Both the position numbers and the translations under genes were made by a program. The notes under the pieces were generated by a model. That model was not told where the DNA came from, searched no databases, and was given only the letters and a program-made list of their open reading frames with translations. A stretch of DNA of 64,000 nt from NCBI GenBank assembly GCA_019914945.1, contig CM034107.1, positions 10,974,001 to 11,038,000 of the forward strand. Reading direction: 5' to 3'. Source of the DNA: Typha latifolia. Taxonomy: Eukaryota > Streptophyta > Magnoliopsida > Poales > Typhaceae. Positions 10,461 to 25,400 of this stretch are shown piece after piece; position 1 is the stretch's first letter; the number at the start of each line of letters is the position of its first letter.

Positions 10461-13400
10461 ATGGCGCCAAAGAAGAAGCAACAACAGCATCAGCAGAAAT
10501 CAAAGTCTAAATCCAAGTCCAAAACCCAAAATTCCGATACAAAATCGGCTCCGAAGCTTCAGATATCGGCCGAGAACGAGCGCCGCCTACGCCGGCTCCT
10601 CCTCAACACCGAGCTACCGCCGGCGGAGGTGCCACAGCCGCATTCTGCCGCCGTAGACACCGAGTCGAGATCTCAGAAGGCAAAGCGGCTCTGCAAAGTG
10701 TACGATAAGCTCTCACTCGAGGGCTTTGCGTCCGATCAGATCGAGAAGGCCCTCTCTGCTCTCAATGTTCGATTCTATCCGTCTCCTCTTCTGCGATTAT
10801 TTTATCGATCTCATGTTTTAGATTCTCGAATTAGGGTTTCGTTTGATTCGGGCGAGTTCATTTTTCCTTTTTGTGATTCTTTATTGGTCGTGAGTTTTCC
10901 GATTATTCAATTATTAGGGTTTCCATTTGAGACCTATGCATTCAAGAAACGAGCTACGGTTGAGTTTGCTTGAGGTTATTTATGTCGGTCGATCACCTTT
11001 TCCTAATATAGGATTTTGTATCTTCGAATTATAGGAGGGAGCGACATTTGAGACCGCTTTGGATTGGCTGTGTTTCAATCTTCCTGGGAACGAGCTTCCT
11101 CTCAAGTTCTCAAGCGGCGCCACTTCATCTTCCCATGAAGGTGTTCTACATTTTCTCTTTTAGTTATTTTAAGCAATCCTTTTTCTTTTATCTGTCTTTT
11201 CCTTCTGTTGTAGAAGGTAGTTTGTTAATGTGGAGGTGTTAACACTATATTAGGTTGATAATTCAGTAGAGTAACATAAAGATATGTGGTACTTGTGTAT
11301 AGGGGCAGAAGGTTCGATTAAAATTATATCTACTGCTCGAGAAGACTGGGTCCCTCCGCAACATCAACCTGATGAAGCGGAGGAGAATGTGGAAGGACCG
11401 TCAATTATTATAAGGAGGAGGCACGATGAAATTTCTTTGGATGATGGAAAAGCCTCGCAGGCAGAGTGGATTCGGCAGTATATGGAACAACAAGAAGAGG
11501 AAGAAGAGGAGGTACTTTACAGTTTACACTAGATAAGGCATGGGACATATGAGTAAATACTTTGATATTGCTAAACTTATTTGTTTTTCTTGGTAGTTGG
11601 TTTTCAGTTATATATCATTGAAGCTAGTCTTAGGTGTTTCAATGTATATTTTGGTGGTCGTTTTAGCTAGATTTAGTTAATATGGTCTCATGTCTGAAGC
11701 AGTGGAAATATGGTGTTATCACTCATGCTGGGTTGCGTCCTGATTAAAGTCAGTTGGCCATAAAGAAAATACATCTTGTGATGTTCTGTGAAGCTAATGA
11801 GATAAAAGTTATATGCTATGGTGTCTGTTTCAACAGCTTCTCTGACTTGCCATTGAGGACAATGTTACCTTAAGAATAACTAAAGAACACAGGTAAATAC
11901 TATTCAAACTTAGTTATAGGCAGACATACTCCCAAACATACACATAGACGTCGCCTACGTACATGCCTAGTTACACAATCCTATAAGTACGGTCCATTCT
12001 TTCTATATAGACACTGTACATGTTATATTTGGACTTCCATAGTGCTGAACTTTCTTGTTGATTTTCTTGTTAGGAGGATAATCCAACCTCTCGTGCTGCT
12101 TCAGTTACTGAAGAATACCGTCTTGCAAGATTGGGAGCACTTGAAGCAAAGAAAAGAGGAGACAAGAAAAGCCAGAAACACTTCAGCAGCACTGTCGGCA
12201 AACTCAAGCAAGAATTATCTATGCTAGGTTTGCTGTCAAATCTCTTAACACATTCTTATAACTCTTTGTTAATTCCTTGGTTTAGAATGATTGAGCATAC
12301 CTTTTGTACAGGTCTATCAGATGAATTTATGTTTTTGGGACTGCAAGAAGAATCCACCGAGATAAACATAGAGGAAATGGCATGTGATTTCTCATCTTCG
12401 ATATCTTCTAGCATACCAATTGCAGACAAAGGAGATAGTCAAGCAGCATTTGAAGAATTTGAGAGCAAATTAATTGTTACTAGTAGTATTGATGAATGCC
12501 CCATAATGGGAAAAGCAGAGTATACTGATAACAATTTAGATAACAATATTGGTGGAGCTTCCAAGAATGAGGAGCAAGTGGAGGAACTAGAACTTGATAG
12601 TCTGTTTTCTGAAGATCCTTCTTCCTCTGAAGTACAACATCCAGATATATTGAAACATCAAAAGACAGAAAAATCTCTACACAATAAATTTGGGCATACT
12701 CTAGGAAATATTGATGAAATATGGAAGAAGGTAATCTGCTTTTTCTACCACTCACTTGCTAACATGTCTTCGCATACGGGTGTAAATATAATGATGGCTA
12801 CTTTTTAGTGGCATAGGAAACACATCAAACTATGGCATGTTTGTGCTGATTGTATTCTGTTTGGGCATTTCCTATCAAATTGTTACTATTTTCAAGTATG
12901 AATTGTGTTTGTGCCTCTAATTCTCTGTTGATTTATGTTGGTGTTTCTCTGCTTGGATGCTTTTCTAATACAGGGGGATTCCGGGAAATTACCTAAAGCT
13001 GTTCTTCAAAAGCTGTGCCAGAGACTGAGTTGGGAAGCTCCGAAGTACAGTAAGTTATCTGAGAAAGATGATAAATTCATGTATGCTGTTAGGATATTAC
13101 GAGGAACCACTGGCCGGGGTAAGAGCCGTAAGGCTGGGGGCTTAACAACTATCCAGCTACCTGACCAGGAAGAAGCATTTGGATCTGTTGAGGTGTTTAC
13201 TCTCTTATTATGCATATGGTAGTTCCAAGATTACGCAATTTTCATTTATCTTAATATACTGCTGGAGAATGTTCCTGCAATGCTCACCAATTTGTTCACT
13301 GGAAGTTTAGCTTGTAATATTTTCCTTGTTGTTACATACAATGGTACAATTATTCACCTGCAATGAATATGATGTACTCTTTTTCTTAGTTTAGCTGCTG

Positions 13401-16400
13401 TGCTTTTCCCATCTTTAACAGCCAAGTTGTACTCTTTGTCTTGTGATAATTTTGGCTATATGGCGAAACTTGCAGGATGCACAAAATAGAGTTGCAGCTT
13501 TTGGCTTATATCAACTATTTTCTGACCTTCCACTTAATCGATTACTTGTGGAACCATATGCCTCACTGGTTTTAAAGTGGCAAAAGGGTGAGGATTTTTT
13601 TCATGGATGCTCTTCTCCTTTGAACAAGTCTATTATTCTTGCACTGTTTGAAGTATTTTATTTCAAATTCATGAACAAGCAGACGAGTTCTCGACTGAAC
13701 TGGTAGATAATGAGGACAGTCGAAGAGCTGGTTTTGTGAATATGCTATTGAAGGCAGATGATTCAAAGATGACTTCTATTGACACTAAAAATGTTTCTGT
13801 TGCTGAGAAGCTTGTAGAACCATGTGTTGTAAGAGATACTAGTTCTTCCTCTGACAAGAATATATCCATATCATCGGCTGATGCAGGTAAGCCTTTCGGG
13901 AAGAAGTCATGGTAATGTACTGTTAATATTCATTCATAAGATTGCTAGGGCCTAGTGGTTTGATTCTGGATGTTTTACTTCTTGTTTTCAAAGTCTGGTT
14001 CAGTTTCTACCCATCCATCTCGGATAAAAGCATTTAATTATGTTCCCACCGCTATTTGGAAATAAAATTTTTTGGTCCAACAATTGTCAATGAATTAACC
14101 ATACCAAAATTACCTGATGGTAATATGGTCAGCATTGTACTGTTTTAAATTTATTTATAAATTGCAGCAGGAATAATGTGATTGGCATTATTAAACACAT
14201 AGGTGCAGCATGAATAATGTGTTAGGCATTATTAAACACATGTGATATGCAATGATACAGTATCTTACAAACATGATTGCAAGGCTCATAGTAATATGCA
14301 CCTCTATTGTATTACAGTTTAGATTTAAGAAATCTTTAAGAATAGTAGGCTTTACTGCATGACTGTTAAAAGCTTAAAATGTTTCAAATTTGTTGGCTTG
14401 AATACTGAGTATAAAATCTGTCGTTCCTACAGCAAGCTAAGCAACTATAATATAGGATGACCAGAAATGAGAAATCCCGCAGCAGCTCTTCTGAACATGT
14501 TAGTGAGATCAAAGCACCTAGTTTGTCTAATATATTATTACCATTCCCTGTGCTCTATTTTTGTACTGGGGGCTTATGCGATCGATCACCATGAAACATA
14601 GTTGATAGTTGGACTCTACTATATATTTAGCTGTTTTTCATTCCATTCTATCTGGTACTGGACGTATGACTACTGTCTTCATGTGGTCTAGCCACTTTCC
14701 TTTGAAATCATGTGGCTGCTAGAGCATGAAATCATTAACTAGGTTTTTCTCCAAAAAAGGAAAAGGTAAAGGACATTGATTATTGTGGTGTCCTTTTCCT
14801 CTTATTAAGAGTTTAAGACCTTTCACATGGAGTTGGTCATGGAATATAAAAGCCTAACTTTTCCCATTCTGAATGATTTTATAGTCCAAAATCAGGTTGT
14901 TAGTTTGTTACTTGTTAGCATGCCAACCTTTTCTACTTGGATCCTTCAGCTTCTTTTAAAATGATCAAATAACATTCCAGAGTTTCTTCAATTTACTGTT
15001 GTTGCATTAACTTGAATACTTCTTTTCAGTAGTTTGCTAATGATCACATAATTTGTGTTACCAGGATCAAAGTCTCAAGAGAGCATATTTTTGAAGAAAG
15101 AATTGGAAAGAAAACTGAAGGTGTCAAAGTACATGGTATACTTGTTTTTAGATGCTTGAAACTGATATTTAGTTTCCCAATTCTTAAGTTAATTTCTTCT
15201 ACTTTGTCTGTATCTAATTTCTGAACATAGAAAATGCTGGAATCTAGAGCTGCTCTGCCCATTGCTAAGCTGAAGAATCATTTTCTCCAAATGCTCAAAG
15301 AGAATGATGTGATTGTTGTCTGCGGAGAAACAGGGTGTGGGAAAACAACACAGGTATATCACAGTTATTCTATGTATACCTCATATGTTATTTTCGGGGT
15401 GCATCAGATGAAAACTTTGAGGGATGTATTCTGGGCTCCATCCCAGGTATTTTGTAACCTTGCGTACGATGATGGATATTACTGGAAAATGGCTGAACTG
15501 GGTGTCTTACATAAATCAAACTGGAGATAAGCTAGTTGGGAAGAAAATCTCCATCATGATATTTGAAGTGATTTCCTGTCAAAATGAAAAATAAACAATA
15601 AAAAGAAAAAAAAAAGGAAAGAAGAAATTAAAGAAAAGTAAATGAAAAGGAAATGAGAACACAATATCAAGTTGCAAGAAGCCTTTGTCTTTGAGAGTTC
15701 GATTTTGGCCATCTTTAACTCTCCATCTAATTTTCTTTCTATCTTAGACTCTAGTGTATGACTCCAGGCTGACCAGCAACTTTCTCTAAGAAAACCTAAT
15801 CTGACCTATTAATGAATCCTTTTGCAATCTAGCCTAGAAATCTGAGGATGATTCATGTTGGGCTAGGTTCATTGTTTCCAGTTGAGTTGGCTTTCTATTG
15901 AGATATGATTTGGTTTCTTCTTGGAGTCAATCCTAAACTTTAGGAGGTTTGGTTATTCATATTCAACATGACATTTCTTGGCTTGAAATGCATTTTTCAA
16001 TTAGTACAAAGGTCTCATGTGTGGTTGTGATAGGAATTTGATTTTCATTTTATTTTTAATTTTCGGATGTATTTTTATCTAAAAATTAAATTTGATTTTA
16101 GAGTGTCCAATTTGGTTAAAACTCTTAAAACTCTAGGAGGTTTGATTGCTATTTTGTTTTGAGGTAAGTTTTGTTAGGATTTGATTAATTTGTTAAGTTA
16201 AAAGAGTCATAGTTTAGTTATATATTATTTTTGGAAAGATCTAAATAAGATCAATTTGTGATCTGATGTAATCTCTTCATCTCTACAATATAGAGGTGAT
16301 GGGAATTCCGAAAAAAGAAAAAAAATGAAATTTGAGAAATAATATTTTTATGGAGGATTCCACATTTATGATTTTTCCCTTCTCCTTGCTCCTCTCCTCT

Positions 16401-19400
16401 CTTTTGTGGTAGATATCATGCTTCTTTTGTCCCCCGCAACCTAGGTGGCTTTGATTTTCTTTCAATCCACGATTTGGTGGGTTATCTTTTATCTTTCCTG
16501 TTTATCTAGTCGTGCTAGTATAAAAATGGCACTTGGAGGCAGATAAAGAGATTCACAGAGGCTTTGTCTTATTTTCTTGGGAATGGATTTAGGTACCTTC
16601 TTATATTTTTCCCTATCGGTATGTCTTCTCGACCCTAAGCCGCATCAGGTTGGCACGATCAATTCGGTAATATCGTGATGACACAATATTTTGGAAATGG
16701 TATTTTCAACACAACTAGAGTACACTATATAATGCTAGGCTATGGCAAGCTCTTGTAATGTTCCGGCATCATTAATGTTGGGCAGCATGGGCAGTGCTGT
16801 TTGGGACATGAATTCATGGATGTAACCATGAATCTATCATTCTATTGTCATTCAACAGCAGGTTACTTTCCTGTCCAATATCTTTATTTGAGTTATAATA
16901 TCTCAGCAGCCTTTGAAGTTTGGTATCATTTCATAATCATCTATACTTGCAGATCCCGCAATTTATTCTGGATGATATGATTGCCTCTGGACTCGGCGGA
17001 TGCTGTAATATAGTGTGCACACAACCTCGGAGGTTAGCGGTATGATCAGATTTCTATCTTTGGAATCATTCCAGATTTGCATCCTATTCTAAATTATGCA
17101 AAGGATTTCTGCACAGTGCTATGATGTTGATTTAGTCAATTAAATTCTGGAATTTTTGGTAGATATTTTGTTATGTTCATAGAGGGTGTCGCTTAACTAG
17201 TGATGCTTGCCACCATTCACCATGTTGCTGGTTTGAGTTGAATAGTCTCTTTAGCTATGTGGTGTATTTCTTGTCATTTCTGGACCCCATTTTGGTATGA
17301 ACCTCATGGTTTCCCTTTTTCTTACTTGTGGTGATGTGTTCTTAGAATATTTTTTTTTTATGTTATATGCCATTTTCATTTATCTTATGTGTAAGCTTTA
17401 GAGGTTGCCACTTGTGGCTTCCGTAAATTAATAATGCTCGGAATTCATTGGAATGAGTATGCTTATTCATGTTTATATTAGCTTTCCTGTATATAGGAAG
17501 TAGTTCAAGCTGAATTGGAGAAAAATAAATTAGACCAAATTAATCACTGTGACCTTATGACCTGTCCTACAAATCTTTCCCTGTTTATTGTTTAATAATT
17601 CGTATCTTAAAAAAGTAATAATATACTGTGTAAGTTTATGCACAAAAATGGAAGCAATTTTCCTTCTCACAGAAGCATATTAACTTAATACTATCTTTAG
17701 TGTTGTTCCAATTTCTCCTCCATTTGTTATTTTCAAAAGGAATATTTTTGTGTGAGAACTAGAGCATATACATGAGCTTAACCTTTTCTCAGGCTATCTC
17801 TGTAGCAGAAAGAGTGTCAGATGAGCGGTGTGAATCTTCACCTGGTTGTCATGGTTCATTGGTTGGTTATCAAGTTCGCCTTGAGAGTGCCAGGTGATTT
17901 TGTAAACCGACTGTCCTTGTTTAAGAACTTGCTATTAAGTTTATAGATAATTATGTGATGCTATATGCAGTGCTATATCTGGCTGCACATTGTTATGCCT
18001 ATAATTGCTGTCAATCATTTAAAATGAAGGTTGTACCTGATATCTGTGCAGTTTGCGTTGTTATAATGGTAAATCTACTTCCAGCAGCCTGGGACATGCC
18101 ATTTGGCCATTGACTAAGCATATGCCTTGGGATGGACTGTAACAATGCTAGACATTGTTGGCCCTTGTACAGAGCCCCTTTCATGTATCATCATTCAACA
18201 TATTTCACAATACAGATAGGCAGATTTGGAATATGGCAGCATGCTAAATATGTCTTGAGTGATTTAAGACCCACAGTTGTAAAGCCAGTTAGCAAGTGCC
18301 TTATTCCTTATTTTGGCAATCGAGAAATCCAAATTTTTTGCCTTGTTGACTTATTGTTTTGCAATTTCCCCATCCTTACAACCAATGTTTAAGTACTGGA
18401 TACCATGGTTTGATTTAGTGTAATTTTAAATGCCTGAATTATAATATCATGTGTATTTTCTTAACCCGAGACCTATGGTACCATATGTTACAAACTACTG
18501 TACTACATTAGTTTCAAGATGTAACAGTTATATATAATTTTTTTGACTTCATAAGACATGTTGTCCATTTGTCTAAAAAGACTTTCAGAATTTCAGTTTC
18601 TCCTTTTTATTGTCAGTTTTGTTTCAGTCATTCAAACAAAGTAATCTAAGAGACGGCATGCTAAAGTGCTTGATCTTTTAGGAGATAGGTGCAAGGCAGC
18701 AAACAAGGTCCACGAGTTATGAAGTCAATGTGGATGAGATATTACTGATACTTGATAAAATTTGTTATTATCAATATTTAAAAAAAATATCCAAAGAAAA
18801 ATTAGAAGGGAGCGAGAAAAAAGAATAGTAGTAGCGATAACCCCTGGAGACTTAGAAGATGATGCATACAAGAGGAGGAGGAGCTTCAAATAGAAAATTA
18901 CAAGTCAGAGATGGAAATACTTAAGCAGTGTTTTGCTTTCAAAATCACGCCTTTTCAAATTTTAGCCTAGGTGCACCTTGTGCAATTCTTTAGGTTATAT
19001 ATATATGTAAATTTCGTTCCTCTCTATTTTTCTTTTTATTCTGGTCATATCACTAGTTTGGGGAGGTAGAACACATGGTTCTTGGTGAACCTTTGGTGGG
19101 CAAGAATTGTGCACTAATTATCTATGACTACACTTTCATATTTTAATTGTTATCATTCTGTTGGGTCACTAGGTAATATAGACAAAATAAAATGCTTTAG
19201 TTTGTCTTCCAACATTAAATGCCATCCATTTTCAAAATAAGTATGGATATCATCTTTTTTAGCTAGTAGTATTTAAGTGTTCAAATTGTAATTTTTTTCT
19301 CTATATTTAAGTAATATGTCGAATATCCTTATGTTGGGATGTCAATCCCAGCATTGATTGAAGACCATGCTGCCAGTTTGAAGTTATCTTTTCTCTTATA

Positions 19401-22400
19401 ATTACCATTACTATCATTTCTTTTTTCTTCTTTAATCTCTTTTTCTTATTCTGTAATCTGTCATCCAGTCCATATATTTTGGTCCTCAAATGTTTGAGAA
19501 AATGTCAACTTTTTGTAATTTAGGTTGTATCTTATTTCAGGAATGAGAAGACAAAGCTTCTTTTCTGTACAACAGGCATTCTTCTCAGAAAATTGTCAGT
19601 AAGTTCTATTGTTTCTTTTGCAAGTAGGTTTGAGATAACTCATTGATTTATCCTGGCCTTTATATGCTGCTCTTGTTTTATCATTCAGTTTCTAATCATC
19701 AATTTTTTAGTGAAAAACTTTAATAGACTGTCACACTTGATTATTTATCTCTCTGATGAACCCAAAGCAGAGGCTAAACCCGCAAAATATGATAATTGAC
19801 TAAGTGAGGTATGCAAACTTTTTCATAGTATCAGAGTGCAAGAAATTCACTAATAGATATATTCATTAGAGCTCCTGCAGAGGATGCTTGTAAATAATAT
19901 TCTTCTTATTTATGGTATTATTTTGATCTTATTCTACTGTAATGTCTAGCAGCTTTACTTATCAAAGTGGTAATGTTGTCATACATAAAACTGCTACTAC
20001 TAGCAGTATGAGTTCATTGTTTTTTCAGTATTTTTATGGTATGTACCTTTTGCAATTTAATATAATGCACATTGTGTTATGAATTGACCATTTTTTTCCA
20101 TTTTCTGCCCTATATGGATTATAACAGGCAAATAAGAATTTGGATGGGGTTACTCACGTCATAGTTGATGAAGTACATGAGAGATCTCTCCTGGTAAGTG
20201 TTTTCTATGTTGCATATGTTAATGCGCTTGTTATTTTTTACTCATTACGATAATTGATAACCATGTGTGTTCACAACAGTTCTCTCTTGTACTTTTTTTT
20301 AAAAACTTTGTTATATTATTTTATTTACATAAAGTAAGTCGAAGAGGAGCTTGAATTGGTGCTGTTTAGCATGGCAGCAATCCTCCAGTTTTAGTAGGGC
20401 CAAATTTGGTCAATTCAATTTCTGAATTTGTACCCAACAAATTTATAAATTGGTCAAATTAGGTAAACCAAATCTGATGTAGGTTATTTTAGATACCTGT
20501 ATGGCTGTACCCGACCCACCAGTCAAGATTATCAGAAGAAAGAGAACTCTAAAGCTCCTATGGCTTTTACTAGAAGAAGAGAAACTTTGTAAAAGAATAG
20601 TGGATTCTCAGAACAGGTTGTCCTCCGTGAAACTGTTTATTTGTAGCATTTATTATTTATCCTGAAACTACTTATCCAACTTTGCACTGTTCATACTGTA
20701 ACGTAATACTTGAACTTTAGATTTGCATTTGTTAGTCCATCTATGATGAGTTGGTGACTCATTGGGTCGATGCAGAAGAACTGTAATTTTTCCCACTTAT
20801 AATCAGGTTAACATTTTCTTAATCATACACCTACCTGTCTAGAAAACCGTCCGGCCTGTCATAACAGTATATTTTTCTTGTTAGTTTGTGTCACAGAAAT
20901 AACCTCTAATGATCTCCCATGCATCCTCAATTGTAGCTCATTGGGTTCAGTTTTTTATTAGTTGATGATCTTTTTCTTTTCTAGCTAGTTTATTTGTTGC
21001 ATTCACATAAAGGCCCATATAATAAACCTGTATGCATCTTCAGAATATGTTTCATTAAAATTTTCCTTGTCAATTTTAAGGAATGAAAATGAGAGATAAG
21101 TGGAAGAAATATAAAATCACGGAATATACTTCAAGAGCATATGAGTATATCCAGCAGAGGAGGTGTACTAATTCGGTACTGTTTGCCGGATTTATAATCT
21201 ACAGTTTATGTGGCTTCTTTATGTAGATCTAGAATCTAGCAGTAAATGATTCCAAGACAAAATGTTGTTATATAAAATAAAAGTTTTTGAATAAGGCTGA
21301 TGGACAAACAAGGGGCTGTCTAGTGCCTATGCCACCCCAGGTTCCTAAATGGACATGTAGAAGTCAAAAGTGGATAAAAAATTATGGCTAAAGAGAACAG
21401 AAAATCTCAATAAGAAACGAAACGCGCAAATAAATAAATTCAATGTGGTAAAATGTCGAACCCAACTGATGTCAGGGTCATTTACATACTAAATCCTGAT
21501 AACAAATGTTGTAATCAACACATCATTTTGGTTTGCTTGCAAAAAGCTGCCTTTCTCCCCCTTTGAAGCTGTTAGGTCATTTCATATTTGGGAGGTCAGT
21601 GGGAACTCCAGAGTTCATTTTTTGTATTTTTTGTATCTGTATGAGCAGGTGATTATTCATATACAGGTTGCTCATAATTAATAGGTAATAATGTCAAATC
21701 TGCTGCTACATTTTGATATAATACTGGTCTAGTACCTGGACTGGACATCTGAGAAGTTGTCGGGGATTTCAAGAATACTTCTGGATAGATTATAATGCAC
21801 TTGAATTATGTAGTAATCGTTTGGCCCCTCAAACCATGAGACTGTATTTAAATCGACAAGATTGGTTTTCTCTTCTTGTAATTGCATCTTAATAGATAAA
21901 ATATAGAATATATTCAGCAACAGGCATTGACCGAAAATGTTAGGGATTGTAAAATAGTCAAGAACCAATAAAGATTTTCTAGACTTTCAGGTCCGAATGA
22001 CAAGTGTATAGCGTCAGCATTTTATCTATATTCGTATAATAATCAGAATTATTTTCTTTCCCTTAGGGCGACTTCCTACTGATTGTACTGAAGAGCCTGA
22101 TTGAGAAGCAATCTTGTGACGGGAGACGAAAATTGAAAGTGGTTCTCATGTAGGTGCATATATAATTTCTAAACATGCCATCTTTATTTAATACCCACTT
22201 ATGGCTAACCATGCAACTAAGAGCTTGTCGCATCATGCTACTTGTGTTATATATAGGTCTGCAACTGTTGATTCAAGTCTGTTCTCAAGGTACTTTGGAG
22301 ATTGCCCTGTAATTAGTGCGGAAGGGAGGACGCACCCAGTTTCAACTTATTTCCTTGAGGATGTTTATGAACAACTCAACTATATTCTTCCATTGGATTC

Positions 22401-25400
22401 TCCTGCATCAGGAACATTTATGGCACCAAATAAAGATAAGGTTTGATTTATTCACAGTTTCATTGGAATGTGAATGCATTACATCCAGTAATATGCATTG
22501 CAAATTTGATTTACAGTTTGCTTTTCCAGAATTTTCTTTTCTTAGATAAGTCTTAACATTTCAGTCAATCGAAAATTTCTTCTGGTCTAGGACTGGTCAT
22601 TATTTTTAGGTCCCACTTGGTGGCAATTATGTTAAAAACCTTATCAGTGGACCTGTTCTTTTGTTTTGGTAAAATTTTATTGTATGTTCTTGGATTATAG
22701 AAATCGTTCCATAGTATTGGAAAATATATTGGAATTTAAGCATCCAAATCAATTGAGCATTTATACTCTTTTTGTGGCAGCATTTCATCCTCTGTATATT
22801 TGTGGTTGTTTTCTTGTGACCAATTATTTTAATAAGATGTTATTTTCCTTGGGTCTGGTGACAGCGTGCTAGTAGTTCGGTTGATAATCGTAGAGGAAAG
22901 AAGAATCTTGTTTTATCTTCTTGGGGTGATGACTCACTACTTTCTGAAGAGTATGTTAATCCTCATTATGTTCCCGACCATTACAAGTCATACAGTGAAA
23001 GAACTCGCCAAAACCTAGTGAGTTCAAATTTTGTGATGCTGTGGCTTTTCGTCATTATGTGTTAAAGATGTACCTTACATATTTCTTGTTGATGCAGAAA
23101 CGCTTAAATGAAGATGTCATTGATTTTGATCTTCTGGAAGATTTGATATGCTATATTGATGAAAACTACCCTTCTGGTGCCATTCTTGTTTTTCTACCTG
23201 TAAGCATTCTCGAGCATGGGTCTTCTTCATCAATTGTTTGATAATTTCGACGTTTTTATTTTATTTTATTTATTTATATTTATTTTATCTCTTATTGTAA
23301 TGTGTCTCACAGGGAATTGCAGAGATTGACATGTTTGTTGATAAATTGTCTGCCTCATTCCGTTTTGGTGGAGTGTCATCTGATTGGGTTCTTCCTTTGC
23401 ATTCATCTCTTGCATCAGCGGATCAACGGAAGGTGTTCCACTCTCCACCTCAAAACATACGTAAGGTGATTGTTACGGTGCTAGATACTTTGTACGTGTT
23501 TTATTAGTCTCATTGATGTTTATATTGATAAATTAGTTTCTTTCAACTTCCATGTTTCAAGTATCTTTTATTAGTTATTAGTTGTTAATTGTTATTACTT
23601 ATTAATCCTTATTGCTGAATAAGTTTCTTTCGGACATGATTCTTCAACAAAGGTGAGAGGTGGCTATCTTATGCCTACTAAAATCAGCTTTAGAAAGAAA
23701 AACTCACTATATCTTTGCACCATTTAGATCTTTCATAAGTACTCTCATCAAAACTTAGATCAGTATTGACCTACAAGCCCATGAAATTCGAGTTTTTCTT
23801 ATCGTTGGGGATATTTTAGAATGATTCCATGAGGCACTTTATGTTACAAACTAGCTTAATCCGATTCGTGATAGTTTTGAACAGATTTAAAGATGGAACT
23901 TTTGAGAGAGATTCAGTTAGATCTAACTATTGGATCGACTTAAAATTTGAATATATTGTAGCTCTCGAAGATAACTTTCAACGGATCCAAGATCTCAGAA
24001 TTTGGCTGGTTGGATCTTGAGATATCGATCAAATAGTTGCTGAAGGTCGAATATTTTCTGCGCTACCCGAGGAAGAGAAAAGATTGAAAATGAGATTGAG
24101 GAGAGAATAAGGAGGTTAGAAGCTGGTCGAGAACCATCCCAACAGTAGAAGGTGGCTCGATTGGTGCGGAAGGAGGTGGGAGAAGTTGTAGCCGTCAGCT
24201 AAGATGATATGGGCGATGAGGGCTTAAGCCAATAATTTTTCTTTAATTCATTGAATACTTAAATTAGGGCTACACTCCACATATATATATAGGCCATTCC
24301 TAAATTGATTCATACTAGGATTTGCCTTATGGGCTTATATTAAAAATAAACACGACTTAGCTAAATCAGTTTTTCTTATTCTTCTCGGACTAGTTTTTCG
24401 TTCTGCTGCAGATAGAATCCGAATCTGAAGAAACTCTTATACGAAAATTGTAGATCATGATGTCGCTGATCTTATCCAAGTAATTTCAAAATATTCGGAC
24501 GTCTAATGAATATTTTCTGATTATTTTTCCGAAATTGCATAGAACTTGATTAAACTGAACTTAGCTAATCAAATACATTCTAACCTACTAAAATTCTGTC
24601 TAAACCAAATAAACAGAATAAATAAGATAGTTAGAATCGATCCATTGAGCCTAATATCCCCGTGATGTGATCTAACATAACTCGGTTCACATCACTCTAC
24701 TAAGGTCCAAGCTCAACATGCTCTTGACTATGTTGCCTTTCTTCCCTTGCCTCATTGGTCACAACTCCTCTCCTTGCTTGAACCCTTATTGCATCTTGGT
24801 TTCTACATGGTGTACCAAAGTAATTTAAGAACTTCTATCTAATCTATAATCATAAACATCTTGTGCCCCTGGATTATAGTATCTTTTTTGTTGATCTTGC
24901 TGGTTGCTAAAACCTGTTTGACTGTAGTTCTTCCATATTCAGGATAGTTATGTATCTTTAGAGCAAGAGCTTGAAGATATTCTTCTTACTTATACATTAG
25001 GACATGAGAACTTGGTTTCTCTGCTATGTTGAGAAAGAAACTTATGAATTGAAAGCAAGGATGGCCGTGCCGACCGGCACGGGGCATGCCGGTCGACACT
25101 TGCCGTGTCGGCGGCGTACATGTGGCACGAGGGTGTTGCACGGCACCCCTCCTAACACATCGCTGTTCACCATCGACCTCGTCATCGTCGCCGCCGATCG
25201 CCGCCGCCGATTCACTGCTCGCCGCCCGCTTCGTGCCCTAGCCCCCGAGAGAGAAGACGGATCGAGATAGAGGGGGAGAGGGTTTAAAATTTAAGTTGCG
25301 GGTTCGGATCCGGATCCCTCTCTCTCTCTCTCTCTCTCTCTCTCGATCCCTCTGTCTTGATCCCTCTGTCTCGATCCGTCTTCTCTCTCGGGGGTTAGGG